From contig JAAGOF010000251.1 of assembly GCA_010645155.1 (NCBI GenBank), positions 66,873 to 130,872 on the forward strand: 64,000 nt of DNA, read 5' to 3'. The notes below the pieces were generated by a model. The model saw only the letters and a list, made by a program, of their open reading frames with translations. It was not told the DNA's origin and made no database searches. Positions within the stretch are counted from its first letter, which is position 1, and each line of letters starts with the position of its first letter. This document shows positions 24,431 through 37,875 of the stretch, piece by piece. Made by a program: the position numbers and the translations under genes. Origin of the DNA: Tigriopus japonicus. Taxonomy: Eukaryota > Arthropoda > Copepoda > Harpacticoida > Harpacticidae.

Positions 24431-26592
24431 GTGGTTCTTGCCTGTAAGAGTGTCCAAGATCCCGGGTCTTTGATTTTCTTGTGTAAAGGAAGCTGCAATC
24501 AAGCGCTTCGGGAAAGGGGGATTATGCTGGAACGAACTTTTTAGTTGGAAATTTAGGAGAAATCCGTAGAGAATCCAAGACGATGCTAGTTTAAGGGCCC
24601 CATTGGATAATCTTCGCCCAAAGTTTTCAAATACCTCTCATCGTCAACGTGACGTACAATGTCATCTGAGAATCTCTAGAACTCACTCTACACACATATT
24701 TTGGATATTCCAACACACTCGTTACTCAAGAGAAATATGCTCACAGTAATAGAAAAAACACAATCACCGTTGCGTTTGGAATAGTTGTCGTTTTGCTTGC
24801 AAACTCAAAAATGAGCTTCAAAAATTCCCTTGGGAGAGTACAATAAAGCTTAGAGGCAATCGGGGAAATCGGTCTCAATCCGTTTTGTAACCAATATGCG
24901 AAAGAACACGGATCCAATAGCCGATAACAACCGAAGAAATCCGACAGAGACAAGAAAGGCCAACAAATCATAAGATTCTTGTCAATCAGGATTGTGCGTG
25001 AGCAACTGGCGAGTACTTTAAAACATTTATAACCCTCCGATGGCCTTGAAGACCATATCCCATGTTATGAATGGAATTTAAAGTCAAATTACTGTCGGTG
25101 AATACAGTAGCATTGCTGGTTCGAGAAGTACATGTTTTCCCATTAATCTATAGAGTAGTGAGAAGTACAAGGATTATTAGGTTTATTAGCTCCAAGCTGA
25201 CGTTGACCACGAGGTTAGATCTGGCAAAGGTTCAATACAATAAAGGCCTCGAGGGCAAGCAAGGCCCCTACAAACGAAAGGCCTTGGTACGCATGTATGC
25301 AGAGCTCACCACACATTGCTGAAGGTGGTCGTAATATTGTAGGCTTGTCTGGGGATCTGGATCTGTTTAATGGATCCTGCTTTCATATATTTCTTAGTAG
25401 CAATATGACTCGTGCAAGGATTTGTTTCAGTCTTGGTGTTATATCATGTCGGAGCCAGAGATATGGGAGAAATCAGTCATGATTCATTTCCGAAGAGACT
25501 GCGCTCTTTTGTTCCATTCGTCCAACTTTTGAGGGGAAGGTTCATCCGTTCGAGTAACTTTCAGAGCTCGAGAGAGAAAAAAACCGAGACATGACTCCCT
25601 AACGCAAACTCGAGACAGATGGTCCTTATAAGGTAAAAAGTTATGATATACCTATAAAACAAAACTTGGATGGTGCACGAGCGGAAGACAGCCATTTACC
25701 GCGAGCGAAATGATCTTCAAAGCCAGACAAGAAAGATGCCAATCATTGGATTGGATTCTTGTGTTCCCTTCTGAAGATGCATCTCCATGATGAAACGGGA
25801 TTTTTATCACGACTTCAATTGTGGACCGTGACATTTCGTCAAAATGGCCTTCCTATTTTTTATCATGTCTGCATAAGAATAGTGGGAATCGAATTCTTTT
25901 TCGGATATATCTCGTCATTTGGCCTTTTCGGCGAGTCATTTTTTTCCGCGTTCCAAGTGAAAAGTTTGCCAATAGAATCTTCTCGGATATTGCTAATGGC
26001 AATGAATGGAAACTTTGGCCATGAATAAATCAAGTGTTGGGCCACTCAGTGCATTGTCGGTCTTTTCCTCGTTGGTTTGTTCACGATTGGATTATGGGGA
26101 TAAGCCAATTGCTTTTTTACTAACCGCATTAGTGTTGATCCAAAATAACGCATGTGCACAATATCATAGTTTTAGAAAGACGTGCAGCGCCAAGTTTGCT
26201 CAAGAGATTTGTAACAAATAATGAATCCAGTCATGCCAACTAAAAACAGCCATGTATAACCCACGATTAAACATGTTTTAATTAAGGAAAACCACGAAGA
26301 AATCACAAAAATTGCACCTTGCCTCCCAGGCATTCTAAGATTATTCTAAGATTTAGCCTTTGATCATGTGGCTTTCTACGCATTTCCATACTCAAAACTA
26401 ACCCTAATCCTAAAAATAATGCACTAAAACTTGAAACTCAAAAGAACCATAGATTAAGCCAGTTTGGTAGCAATTTATTCAGATTTTCCGAGAATCTTTC
26501 CGCGACTTTAAAAATGCAAAAAGAAGGATTTGGACGTTTTATCACTTATTGGCTGGTTGGTTGGTGTGTTCCCTTGTTCCTTGGATCCTTAC

Positions 26593-26857
26593 CTGAGTGC
26601 GAACGGATCTTGACTCCTAATTCCTTCAGAACATCCGCATTGCCAACGAGGGATGCGAGTTGACCGAGTCGATTCTCAAAGAGATCTTCACTCTCGGACG
26701 TGAACGAGGCTGAAGAGGATCCACTGGAAGAGGACGAGGAATGCAGTAGAGAATCACAAATTGGCACCCAGCAGCCCAGGAGGATCAGACTGGCACAGAT
26801 TTTCACCAATCTCGTCGAAGGAAACAGAGACATCGTTGTCGTCATCATCCTCATCAT
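26593..26857 (-). CDS. Sidestep-like Ig protein, exon 1 (signal peptide)
   Basis: First recognised exon of a minus-strand gene whose exons are 26857-26593, 18606-18474, 18341-18133, 9373-8879 and 4437-4241 (433 codons seen, 3' end outside the window). It encodes a signal segment (VKICASLILLGCWVPICDS) followed by a Ser-rich stretch and ENRLGQLASLVGNADVLKEL. The donor is CAG|GTAAGG in phase 1. The family consists of type I membrane Ig receptors; sidestep in Drosophila is a muscle-surface attractant for motor axons. Start: a Met cluster (MMRMM) precedes the hydrophobic core and I place the start there; an upstream in-frame Met at 26965 is possible. Confidence 0.72.
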
Positions 26858-28853
26858 GATGGCCGTCCTCACACAAGTTTGACTTGACGATGACAGGGAT
26901 AACGAAGGACCGCTTGAATGCTTGCTGACTTGCTTAGCTTGGGCAGCACTACGAAAAGTTTTCACCCGTTGCCTTTGTGCAATTTTCTTCCAACGACACT
27001 TTGGTTACGATCGATTTTCGGACTTTCAGCTTATCCTGTCGTCTTCCATTGGGACCTGGAACAGAATCGTATTTGCTTTAGTAGGCAAATAAGAGAGGCA
27101 ATCGTCATGGATTTCAATGGAAGTGTATTCTTTCTGTCCATGGCATGGCAGCAAGTTTGCCCGTTTTGTGTCACAGTCAATTCGTGACCTTTCGACTTTT
27201 TTACGTTCCAGCCCTGGATTTCAACTCTCAACTCTCCATGGCATGAGCGGGGATTTGGAGGCTTTCCTGAAAGTGATGATTTATGGCCTCTGTGAGGGCC
27301 TTCAAAGATCAAGAAAAGTGTTGCTTGTCTACTCGGAGTTCCAACGTGGGAAGCAAGCGAGCTCCGAAATTCGGAATTGAACCACTTCTCTTCCTTTCTT
27401 TCTTTCTTTTCCCCTTTTTCCCATTGTGGAACTTGGCTATGATTCGTGATTTGGGGTGAGCTTATCACAGATATGGGAATGCAACCAGGTTTGAGGAAGC
27501 CTGTTGAGGAATGGGCCAATTGTTTGGTGAAAGGAAATGGGTTTCTCTGAAAGCTCATGAGAGCAATTGGACTTCATCGGAAGTTCATGGAAAGGCCGTG
27601 TATGAAGTACCTTTGCCCTTCGTCGATTCCCTCATCAATGGCGTTCATTCTAGACGCTTTCATCTTGCTGTTTTTCATTGTCTTTTTATCATCTTCATCA
27701 ATCATACCATCAACAAGAAGCGTGTGGAGGTGAGCTCAGAGACGAGCTGGAAAAGCAATTTGTTGAGCTTTCTCGGTGAACCTGAATGAGTCCATCGAAA
27801 GCAATTTTCTTCCAGCATGAATAATGTTCCTCGTTTCATTTGAATAATAGTAGAGACAATGAGTTTACCCAACAATTACTTTCTCAGTCAGTCCCAAAGT
27901 CAGACTGCTATTGACTTATCAACGTTAACTTACACGCAGAAATGAGTCCGTCATTGTCGCAAGAAATACATAGGATCAGAATTGGGGTCACACGAACAGT
28001 CACTGTCACCTTTTTCGGTTCAATGAACACTCCAGCACTTCTCACCAAAGCTCACAATCTGGACAAGGGACATGGTCCATTTTACACCAATTCTGAGGCC
28101 CACCCATGTGGTTATCAATAATTTAAAACCGATCTGGGAACAAGATGATCTTTCCTTTCGAACAGGCTTGGCTAAACTAAGGCCAAAGACGAAGCTAGGT
28201 TTGCAAGTTCAAAGGGAAAATCGGCACACGCCGCGAGGAACAAGGCAAAAAAAGGGTCCCGAGGAACATGGAACAGAGCACAGAAGGGACCAATGGACCG
28301 AGCGCTCTTAAACAGGAAGCGCCAAGCCACAACACGTGCGCAAACAAGGAGTTAGGGTGACCAAGAAAAGATGAGTTCGACCATATTGCCACCCAAAGAA
28401 AATGACCTATCTTCGGTGAAAAGTTGAGGGCATGATGAACAGGGAGGGGATATTTAGCAACGGCATAAAGGACTTTTTGGCTAGCTTTTTGACTAAATAG
28501 TTGGTAGAATAGTTTACAAATGGCCAAATTAGTGAAAAGATAGAAGCTCTTTTGATTTACTTATTTTCAAACATCTTATGCTCACTTTAAAGTCTTTTGT
28601 AAAAGAATTAATGTTTTGAAAAACAGCCTCATCTCAGAGAATATCATTAAATGTATTAAAAGATGGCCCGAATTTCAAACATAAAGTTTTAGAAGCTCAA
28701 ATATCCTAAAGTTCAGGAAATTTCAAGTTTTTTTGCAATAAAAGTAATATGTTAGCTCTCAAAACTTGAAGGAGGCGGAAAACTGTAAAAAGAGCAAAAT
28801 ATTCACGCAAAAGATGCACAGATTCAGAAAAATGTATTACATTTTTCAAGAAC

Positions 28854-29289
28854 CACTGAATTTTGGACTGGGAGGCTGACGAAAAAAACCATGATTTCCA
28901 GTAGGAACAAATCCATTACTTTCTTCTGCACGTACGACCTTGTCCATGTTGACTTGAATACATATTTCAATTTTCAGCTCAATCGAACGTCAGAGTCAAA
29001 AATTATGCTCACTCAAAGTTCAGTGCAAATCCTGCCGAGAACGAATGAACTAGCCCTTTTCTGGTAATTGTTTTAACCGTAAAAGGGCGAACTCAATGAT
29101 TATATGCTCTCTTTAGTACATAAGTTTGAGAAGGCATAACTTTTCACTCTGGCATTTGATTGACCTGAAAATTGAAACTTGTCATCTAGTTAATACAAGC
29201 TAGGTCTCGTTTGTAGAAGAATTTAATTGAATTAACCATTTTGGATATCATAATTCTCATCGTTAGTCTTCCACTCCAAAAATTCAGTG
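28854..29289. mobile_element. Palindromic MITE (family B), copy 2, best-preserved ends
   Basis: Ends CACTGAATTTTGGACTGGGA and CACTCCAAAAATTCAGTG are inverted repeats. Inner arms ATTTCCAGTAGGAACAAA and CTCATCGTTAGTCTTCC, and a hairpin centre of GAACTAGCCCTTTTCTGG against AAAAGGGCGAACTC, make almost the whole 436 bases self-complementary. There is no coding capacity and no clear target duplication. Copies lie at 24030-24430 and 54508-54924. Confidence 0.78.
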
Positions 29290-31135
29290 CTTCTTGCATT
29301 TTTGGAAAAAAATGTTCAATATCACAAAATGGTTAAAATGCTCAAAAGCAGGGAAAAGGTAATGAATTTCAAATTTTACTTCAAATCTTTCCGTTCCCTA
29401 ATCATAAGTGTAACGTAAGCGTAGCTTACGAATAGTCACCTTTTGATACACTATTTACAGGTTATAAGTTGCGATTGAATTCAGAAAAAGACACAATTAA
29501 AAAGAATTTTGAAACAAGGTTGATGAGTTTTTTGGGTTTGTTCCAGAATTTGTATTGTTTCTAAAAAGAATGAGATACCTTTAAAATAAAGAAGTGACTA
29601 ATATAATGCATACATTCAAAATTTTTCATGATATTTGGGCGATTAGCAAGTTTTCGTTGGCAGGTCTGGATAAACCTCGGATATTGTTTGGATCAGGAAT
29701 ATGATTCAATAATTGATTTTTTTCTGCCTTAAAAGTTGAACAGGGATCAGCTTCTACATATTTTGTCGCTCAACGGTATTCTACGTACAGTTATCAAAAT
29801 AAACAACACGTCACTCATTGGGTCATTAGGGACCATTGTGGAGTATATACCGTACAAACAAACGTACACCATAATCCTGGCACAATGTACCAAATGCGTA
29901 GCGTAGCGTTGCTTCTGTTTACATTTGAGAAAGGCGGGTTATGTTTGGAGGCTTTTCTCATTTTTGCTTTGCTTAGCTACTGTACTCCTCAAAGTCGTCT
30001 ATGTTGAATGGGCTTAATCTGATATTTTCACATACTTACTAATCAATGTGAGATATGTATTAAGAGAAATCAAAGGGTCGATACAATCAACTGGCATTAT
30101 TGGGCCGAAACGAGTTGAAAAAGGTCACCCTGATTATATTCGTCTCTCCTCATCAAATTGTCGTTTGGAAAATAGATATCCTGAAATTGCACAATTTCCG
30201 CAAGTTCTGAACTTCTTCATTGCGAGGACGGCTAATCAATTTTTACATAGGCTTCTCGGAAAACAACTGAAGAAGGCAATCATGCACTCTATTAAACACG
30301 TTGAGTTGTACCTTTGGGCCCATTAACCACTTTCTTAGCCCTCCAGCAGACCCGATTATCTAACTTTAGGTGGGAAAAAACTGGAAGAGTTGCCACGGAA
30401 AGTTGAGCTTTTTGACAGGGAAAGGTACTCTAAGGTGCAAGTCATGGACCAACCATCATGGACGACGATGATGAGGAGGTGTCCAATGGGATTGCCAAAC
30501 TATTTCTGGTGAGCTTGGGTGGAAACACACATTCACGAAAGAAACTGAAGACCAAAATGTTCTTCGAAACAACTGTAATCAATTGGAATTCATTTCCCTT
30601 TGGGATTTCATCGTTAGTCGGTTTAAATTTCCTAATATGTCGACAAAGTTTTTGAAATGAATTTTTCAGTCTGTCAAGGGCTTTTGACTTTTGTGTTTCA
30701 AGCCATAATACACTTTGATCCAAATTTCAAATCTAGTCGAAGTACGTGGTAAAGTCAAAGTCATAGTTGGAAAAGAGAATACTCCATATTAGAAAAAATC
30801 ATGACAAAAGAATACTTTTACCGTGATGAAAATTAATACTTTGACGTAACGTTAATTGTACTTATCACAAGGTTTCAAGCTAGAGTCAGCTTTGAATTCC
30901 AACTTGTACTCCAAAGTTGTTTGATTTTCCCAAGAAATGACAGAAAATAAAAACGCAAATTAGGATTACGAATTGAATAAAATTGAAATGTGGATATCTA
31001 ATCAAAGACTTTCGACTTGTGCTTTTGTGTAGTATATATTGTTGATAAGAAGAATGATAAAACCTTTCCCCTTTTCACGACATTGAATTAGTATGAGATA
31101 AGAACCTGTGATGCTAAATTGAGTGATGCCTAAAT

Positions 31136-31455
31136 TAGTGATGGACTGAAACGGCTCATAACCGAAACCGAAAGTTTCAGCCGAAAGAGGGCTTAACCAA
31201 AAACGGAAGTAGCTGACTACAAAATTGTATAAATGCAAAATCCACATTAAAAATTAATTTGCTCTGGTGTTCGATGTTGGGTAGTCGCAAGTTTTGGAAA
31301 AATCGAGCTACTTAAATTTCAAAGGTTTTTGGACGAAAAATTTTTCGATTTTGTTGTCAAACTCCATCCTTCATAGAGCATGCCTGCTTTCGGTTTCGGT
31401 AGGCATAACCGAGAACGAAATCGAATTTTCGGCTGAAAGCGCTTTCGGTCCATCA
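31136..31455. mobile_element. hAT-type MITE (family A), copy 2
   Basis: Begins TAGTGATGGACTGAAACGG and ends CGCTTTCGGTCCATCA. The interior matches the 17774-18113 copy (AACCGAAACCGAAAGTTTC, TCGATGTTGGGTAGTCGCAA). The right terminal bases have decayed and no target duplication remains. Confidence 0.85.
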
Positions 31456-31639
31456 GTTGTCTGAATACTATATGGTGCTGAATAATCAGTAAAGAAGGCA
31501 AAAAACAAATATGCATCCGGTTCTGGCCGAACGATTGGGTGTGGACAATCATATGCCTCCTAGAAAATGTTCTGCTATGATCTCAAGCGTCGATCATTCA
31601 TGTAGATTTTGAGCAAGTAGCTAATTTATTTGCTTGTCA

Positions 31640-32215
31640 AAGCAATAACATAACAAGAAAAACACGAATTCCGTTAAGCAGACAAATAGTTTTGACTCAA
31701 CATGTTTATTTAACGTTTTTAACAAATTTGGTCGATTTATTAGCCTTGCTTAGCAAAACTTTGTAAGATAAGTTTGTTCGAAGTTATGATTTTAATTTAA
31801 CAAGGTAGGTTGTGTGGCCCCTGATAGAAAATAAGCGTCAAGAGCGATAAGCGTGACAAGACTCATGTATGTACCTTTTAAAGTCAAGATGTTTCATACC
31901 ATAACTGATCACTTTTTGCCCGCAAGTGTTCAACTAGTATTGATATAAGAGTTTGAGCCACGTCTTTGGTTTACAAAATATTGGATTTTGACGAGTTTCT
32001 CGCACTTGATGGCCATTATTTTTAACATGCTGGGGTTGCTCAACATGCCATGTTTTATTCAATCATAACTTCGATCAAGGTTGTCTCCAAGCAAAACATG
32101 TAAAATTGCATCCACTCATAACGAATTCTAGTTCATTTCTATTTTTGGCATGAATCCCAAAATCGTACAATTGAACAAATAACAGGCCCACTCTTCCTAT
32201 TGTCTGAATTCCCCA
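31640..32215. repeat. Long-inverted-repeat family C, diverged copy
   Basis: Shares with 37278-37875 and 59775-60592 the central GGCCCCTG...GCGTCAAGAGCGATAAGCG region and the right arm ending near ATAACAGGCCCACTC. It is strongly diverged; the boundaries are approximate. Confidence 0.5.
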
Positions 32216-34255
32216 CGCAACTCTATTTCTTTTTTGTTGGAAATGATCGGAACATCTTGATGAAGCCTGTTGAAATGTAGAAAAATTAGTGTAGATATAT
32301 TTTTGCAACACACGTTAAAGATTGGCTAAATGCGTGTGACACTATATGGTTGGAAAACAATCATAACTATTTTAGCAAATTTAGTTCTCGTATCGGAAAG
32401 CTTCTAGGAATAATAATGGTTAACAACACAACATCGGAAACGCTCAAGATGTTGCCAAAAAGGTAGCTAAATTTCGACTAATCTCTTGATTGCAAATGCC
32501 AGTACTCAGTAACTTTTATTCTAGAACAGGTTTTATTCAATTATTTTGATATTTGAACAGAATACAAGAATATATTTTGCTTCAAAGTGCTACAAAAATA
32601 TCAAAGTATTGACAATTTATTACACTTTTTTCAATGATTTGAAAGTTTAATCGTATCCGTTTTTCTTTTTGCTCTTGAAAGCCAGTTTGATGTAAAAGAC
32701 AAATCAGGACTAAAGGTACATGTACTGCAACTTTTAGTTTTAGTTCTCATTTCAACCACCTAAAGGTCAATCTGTCCTCTTTTTTCGGAGTCTGGTCTAT
32801 TCGTGTTCAATTTTTGTCAGTCTAAAGAAGCTTCTCTATTTCAGCCCTTTTTTAAACTCTACAAGTCATATACGTCAATCAAAACGAATTTAAGTGAATG
32901 CATAACAAATGTAATTTTAATATCCTACGTTTGAAGGATTTCAATAAGTTTTGTTTTTCAATTTTTTTTCAACGTCGTCTAGTAAATTGGACATTACATC
33001 TGGCTTCAGTAGTAAGCCAGGCAAATTTCCATCCGTCGTCCAGAGTCAAAGTACAAGTTTCAGTGAGTAGAAAAGTTTGGGAAAATCTTCCTTGAAAGGT
33101 TTCGCACTCAGAGTTTTCAGGCAGTTCTTATAATTTCCAAGAAAACCAGTGTTTGGCACAATCAACGGGGTTCTGGGAGTGCTACTCTTGGCCTTGATGC
33201 AGGAAACAATGTTCCTTACACGTGCAAGTCCTTTGAAAAGGCCAAACCATGACACTTGGGCGTGCGATTTTCCGGCTTAAATCGATTGATGTCAGCGCCG
33301 CTTGTGACTAAATTTAGAACTACACAAAATGATGATTTCTGTGATGGTATACTTTCTGGGCCCTTGCACGAGCCAGCTAAAACAAAATCTAATTGTCTCA
33401 AAGCTGTTCCTGATCCAATCTTTATTGTTGGCTATCCAAACTTTAAAGCTGGACTGTTTTGGAATTTTTTTTTTTGGGTAGATTAATGTATGGTAGAAAG
33501 GCGTTAGTTCGATTGACAGGTTAGATTTTCTGCATCACGCTATCCGTCAAAACATTCTGTCATCTTAGAATTGCTTAAGATATTGGGAGAAAGGGAGGGA
33601 TAGGATGAGCAAATTGATCTGTCACGATGATGACGTTTAAGAGCAAACTTGGCACAAAAACTGGGAACAAAACACCGAAAACTTAAACCATATCCTCTTT
33701 TCTTTAAGTGTCAATGAAATGTACTGTTTGAGGTAAAGCGTGGTTTCTTTACCAAATTACAATTAGATTGCTTTCCATGTGCCAACACCGTACAAATTAC
33801 ATTGAGAACAGCTCAAGTCCACAACGATTAGTCAAAATCGTGGCTGACCGTCCCATTTTCAAGAACTGACAATGACTGTCTATATTTGTGCTATCCATCG
33901 ACGTGTTTTCATCACTAAAAGCAAACACAAGAGGTTCTCAACAAATATCCAGTGTTAAATTTGATAAATAATTCGTCCACGATTATGTAGACACGCTACT
34001 TGGGAAACAACAGTTATATCATTTTTCGATTGACTTGCCAAGCATTTTTCTATCACTTCTGTACTTGATCAGTCACTAAATTCCAACAATTCTAGTCGTC
34101 AAGCAAGCAGAACCCGAACAAAAAACATACATAAACATTAGTTTTCACAACTGTAGAAACCTTGCAGACATGATCTCAAAAGTCAAAGGTTATCATATTT
34201 ATTTGATTTTGTTTGACTTAAGCAATTGAAGCTAACATGTAAACTACGAGGAGTA

Positions 34256-34847
34256 CACCCTGACATGAAAGTTTTGTCGTAATTTTGAACCAAAATAATT
34301 TCATAATAAAAGAATAGATTTGAACGACTTGAGATCCAATCTGTCCTCAACTAGTCTCTTCTTCCTCGGAAATGATATTTGGGATGCTATCGACCAAAGT
34401 GGAAAAAGTGGACGGCTCAACGTTTTTCCACACTTTTTCAGGTGTCTTCCCTTTGCCTAAAATTTTGATGAACGGTTGAGATTCCACGAGCTCTTGAATT
34501 ATGACGGACAGTAATATTTCCTGTTATTTTTGGTTAGAGGTGTTCCAAAACTAGTCTCCTTTCTCCAAAACCAAGAAAAATTTGATTCCCGCCATTCACT
34601 ATTTTTTTACAGCGGTTTAAAGGCAAATCGAACCGTGCAAAAAGAAAACGCCGGACATTAAGTTGACAATTGCTGTTCCAAGAATAATTTGTCACCTATT
34701 TTCCCTTAAATTACATCCAAACTAATCCAAAAATATTCTAGGCACTTGTTGGGGCACATGGGTGGTTTAATTGCGCCAAAGTGTCCACGCGTTGCCGTCA
34801 TTTTTAGGCTCGAAGTATGACGACGACACAACTTTCGTGTCAGGGTG
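34256..34847. mobile_element. Tc1/mariner-type element, internally deleted
   Basis: Terminal inverted repeats CACCCTGACATGAAAGTTTT and CAACTTTCGTGTCAGGGTG are flanked by TA dinucleotides at 34254-34255 and 34848-34849. At 592 bases it is too short for a full transposase. It retains a minus-strand coding tail (34347-34520). Confidence 0.85.
34347..34520 (-). pseudogene. Transposase C-terminal remnant inside the Tc1/mariner element
   Basis: A 57-residue open frame ending at TGA 34347-34349, reading QELVESQPFIKILGKGKTPE, then FSTLVDSIPNIISEEEE. LVDSIPN resembles the LVDSIPRR segment near the C-terminus of Tc1-type transposases. Its position just inside the terminal repeat fits that reading. Catalytic Asp residues are absent, so it is a deletion remnant. 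Confidence 0.5.
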
Positions 34848-35640
34848 TATATCAAAAAGAACGCAAACGACCTAGTAAGTTTTGATCCACACGACCAATT
34901 TTAAGGAAATATGTCTCGCGTAAACTTTCTGAGTTCAGATTACTAAATCAGTTCACAAGCATTTTTGAAAACCACCCTGTTTTTGACCCTTTTTGATACC
35001 GTCAGCGATCCCTCGTGAAGATTTGCAAAACGGCCTCAAAATGCAATCTCATTACTGGTTTGTACAAGACCATAAGATCATCAAAGATGGGAAAACATGG
35101 GTTAAATCTTGCGATCATGATCCTGTCAATAATTAGCTTTGAATGATTGTGTACCGGTAGATATATCTTACTATTCTCAAGTTAAATAGCCATTTCCATT
35201 CTCCTTCGTAAGTCCCTCGCACAATTTTACTAACCAATCTTAGTCATTTTGATCACTTGAGAGTGTGAAAGTTTTCCCTGCTTGGAATAGATTTTACTTA
35301 TTTGATTTGTGTCGAATGAAATGAAACAAACGCATTCAAATCAATTTTACAAACTTTTTGGAGAAACTGAAACGAAATCGAAATTGTTCATGTTCAAATT
35401 GTTCTACTTCAAAACAAAATCGTTCCTCGATTTGGCTTTTTTCAAAAATCTAAATAAAAAAACTCAAAAGTAATTGAACATACTTCTCTCAACACTCAAA
35501 CCAAATCAAAAAAAAAACTTACGTGCGTTCTGACATTTCTGAGAGCACCTCCAAATCAAAGGTAATCGAGGCTAGTTCGAACAATGAACTCCTCCTCTCT
35601 TCTTTATCAGGCTCCTTCATTGTTCAATTTGTTACCCATA

Positions 35641-35998
35641 GAGGTTGTGAAGAATTGTTTGTTGTCCCCCTCTATTCCCGCCCCACCAGCCTGTTGCGTA
35701 GACATCGCTGAAGGCCAGCCAGCATTGTCCATGCACTCGGGAAGAAACAAAACTCAACATAATTTTAGCTATTTCGCAATATGTGTGATATTGTACTGAT
35801 AAATAAGTATCATAATTGTTTACTGATATCAAAAAGGACATTGGTTGGTGACATTGTTGGCAAATTTACTTGAAATATTAGGTAATTTGTCTCTTCCTAT
35901 GTGTCTGGACAGTGCTGGCTGGCCTACAGCGTGTCTACGCGGCAGGTCTTGGCAGCGTCCATAGTGAAAGACAACAATCAATTCTTCACAACCTCAAT
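35641..35998. repeat. Inverted repeat with about 100-base arms
   Basis: The left arm (35641-35747, from GAGGTTGTGAAGAATTG through GCCAGCCAGCATTGTCCATG) is complementary to the right arm (about 35895-35998, ending CAATTCTTCACAACCTC). The spacer is about 150 bases and AT-rich. The right arm is continuous with the LINE 3' fragment, so the left arm is probably an inverted piece of the same LINE. Confidence 0.8.
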
Positions 35999-36220
35999 TA
36001 GTCTTCATCGGGAATATGTAGGAGCTGATCCTCTAACAGCATTTAAGGCAGGATTGGACAAATTTTTAAATACTATTCCTGACCAACCCACTATTTAAGG
36101 GTCGTACAGATCTGCCAACAGTAACTCATTGGTAGATCAAATTTCATTTAACGGGAATTTTATAAAGTATATGAATCATTAACTCTCTTTACAGGGAATC
36201 CCATTCCTTGAAGCGATATT
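35950..36220 (+). pseudogene. LINE 3' end: ORF2 C-terminus plus 3' tail
   Basis: The plus-strand frame reads FFTTSISLHREYVGADPLTA, FKAGLDKFLNTIPDQPTI then a stop; the FKA-LDKFL form is the usual last block of CR1/jockey-type LINE ORF2. The 3' sequence ends in TTTACAGGGAATCCCATTCC TTGAAGCG. The same 3' end occurs at 49262-49455, and its last 30 bases in the SINE at 54983-55180. Confidence 0.75.
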
Positions 36221-36984
36221 AAAAAATTCCACCCCAAGAAAAAAAATCATTTTTGAATCAGATTATTCAAAATTGAAATGGAAGGTTATCAAAAATGCCC
36301 AGAGCATTACAGTTGTGAAAAATTGGTCTCGCAAGATGTTCAAATAATGGAGACAGCCATTTAAAACTTAATCCACACTTATTGGACAATTTACTATATG
36401 AAAGATATACAACAATCTTTCAAAGCACACAAAACAAGATTTCAGGCTCATTCAGGGCTCCACAGCAAAGCTGATCTACCAATGTCAATTTCAATTTGAA
36501 AAAAGACAACCTTTGAGAGAAAGGTTCCCATTGTGAACATAAGTTTTTTTTAGTCTCTAAAGTTTCAAGTTTGTTGTTATTTTTCCTCGGACCCGAAAAG
36601 CGCAATTTTTTTGGCAAAAAAAGCGCAAGGAGCAAGAGCCCAAAAACGCGGAAATGGGACCTCAAAAAGCGCAAGACATGGAAGCATTGCTGATTTGTTT
36701 CGAGCATAGCGGTCTAGAGGAGAAATGCTAGAGCAGGCCCGCCTTGAAAATTCGTAGCAGGCATGTAAGAAGAGCATGTGAACAATTCCAAATTTAGTGG
36801 AATCTAGCCCTTCCATCTTCCTATCTATGCCAGTCAGCTAGGCCAAAGTGTAGAGGAAGAGTAGGGTGGCCAAAATGAGAAGATAACCAAGTCTTCAAGG
36901 GAGTGGTTTGTTGAGCCTTATCAATAAAATGAAGGCATAAAAATCTCAAATGACAGTTAGGCTACGTGACTTTACTTAAAGCTA

Positions 36985-37268
36985 ATGTGCTGGTTGGAAC
37001 AGTATACTTTTGCATACTTAACATGACAATTGTAAAATGAGTACCAATATGTGGTTTACTTTGAGGTTTTATCTCCCTTTTGTTTTGTCTCCACTTATGG
37101 GGGAAAATGTTCCACCGATATAGCTTCAAACAAGTTTGTCTGACAAAATTTGTAAAATTACACTTGCTCACAGGAGATAAATCTTCATCTCGATGTTTTA
37201 CATAAATCCAAATATCGTACATTCAAACGAGTTCCAAGCCCGGTTTACCTCTAGTCTGGATACCCCTG
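36985..37268. repeat. Family C right-end fragment
   Basis: Contains GGAGATAAATCTTCATCTCG, AACGAGTTCCAAGCCCGG and TACCTCTAGTCTGGATACCC, the right arm of the long-inverted-repeat family. It lies directly before a full copy, so two copies are adjacent. Confidence 0.6.
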
Positions 37269-37277
37269 GCACAATAC

Positions 37278-37875
37278 GTGGGGTATCTACTGTAGACTAG
37301 AGGTAGACTGGGCCTGTAACTAGTTAACAAGTGCGATTTTTAGATGCTTGATGAAGAACCAAAAACAAGATATATCTCTTTCGAGGAGATGATATTAAAC
37401 ATGATTTGTTGTCAGGTAATCCAGTTCATAGTAATGATTTATTTAGAAGAGGTATGTTGGGCGACCCCTGCACGTTTTTGAAAATCGATGTCTTGAGCAA
37501 GAAACACGTTAAAATGAATTATGCTGGAAAGTTAAGACGTTGTTCAACCACCCATACCAATATTTGATGAATATTTGAAGCAAAAAAGTGGTAGCTTTTG
37601 ATGTGAAACGTCTTGGCTTTACAGTGTACTTGATTTTTGACTTGCTGCTCGCTTTTGAGGCTTATTTTCTATGTATACAAGGGTCGCCCAACATACCTTG
37701 TCTAATTAAATCATAAGTTCGAACATGATTGTTTTACAACAAATCATGTATGATAACATCTGCTCATAAGAGATAAATCTTGATTTCAATTCTTTATCAA
37801 GCATCCAAAAATCACACTTGCTGACGAGTTATAGGCCCAGTCTACCTCTAGTTTGGATACCCCTCGTACTATTTT
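37278..37875. mobile_element. Long-inverted-repeat element (family C), near-complete copy
   Basis: The left end (ACGTGGGGTATCTACTGTAG, then CTAGAGGTAGACTGGGCCTG) is complementary to the right end (CAGTCTACCTCTAGTTTGG, then ATACCCCTCGTAC). Complementarity continues inward through GATTTTTAGATGCTTGATGA. No coding frame. About 600 bases; likely a foldback-type or MITE-type element. Related sequence at 31640-32215 and 59775-60592. Confidence 0.7.

Larger units (their letters stand above)
18607..26592 (-). other. Intron 1 of the sidestep-like gene
   Basis: An 8-kb intron between the signal-peptide exon and the first Ig exon. Apart from a mariner-type MITE (22611-23003) and a palindromic repeat (24030-24430), I see no coding exon or RNA gene. 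Short open frames lack domain features. Confidence 0.6.
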
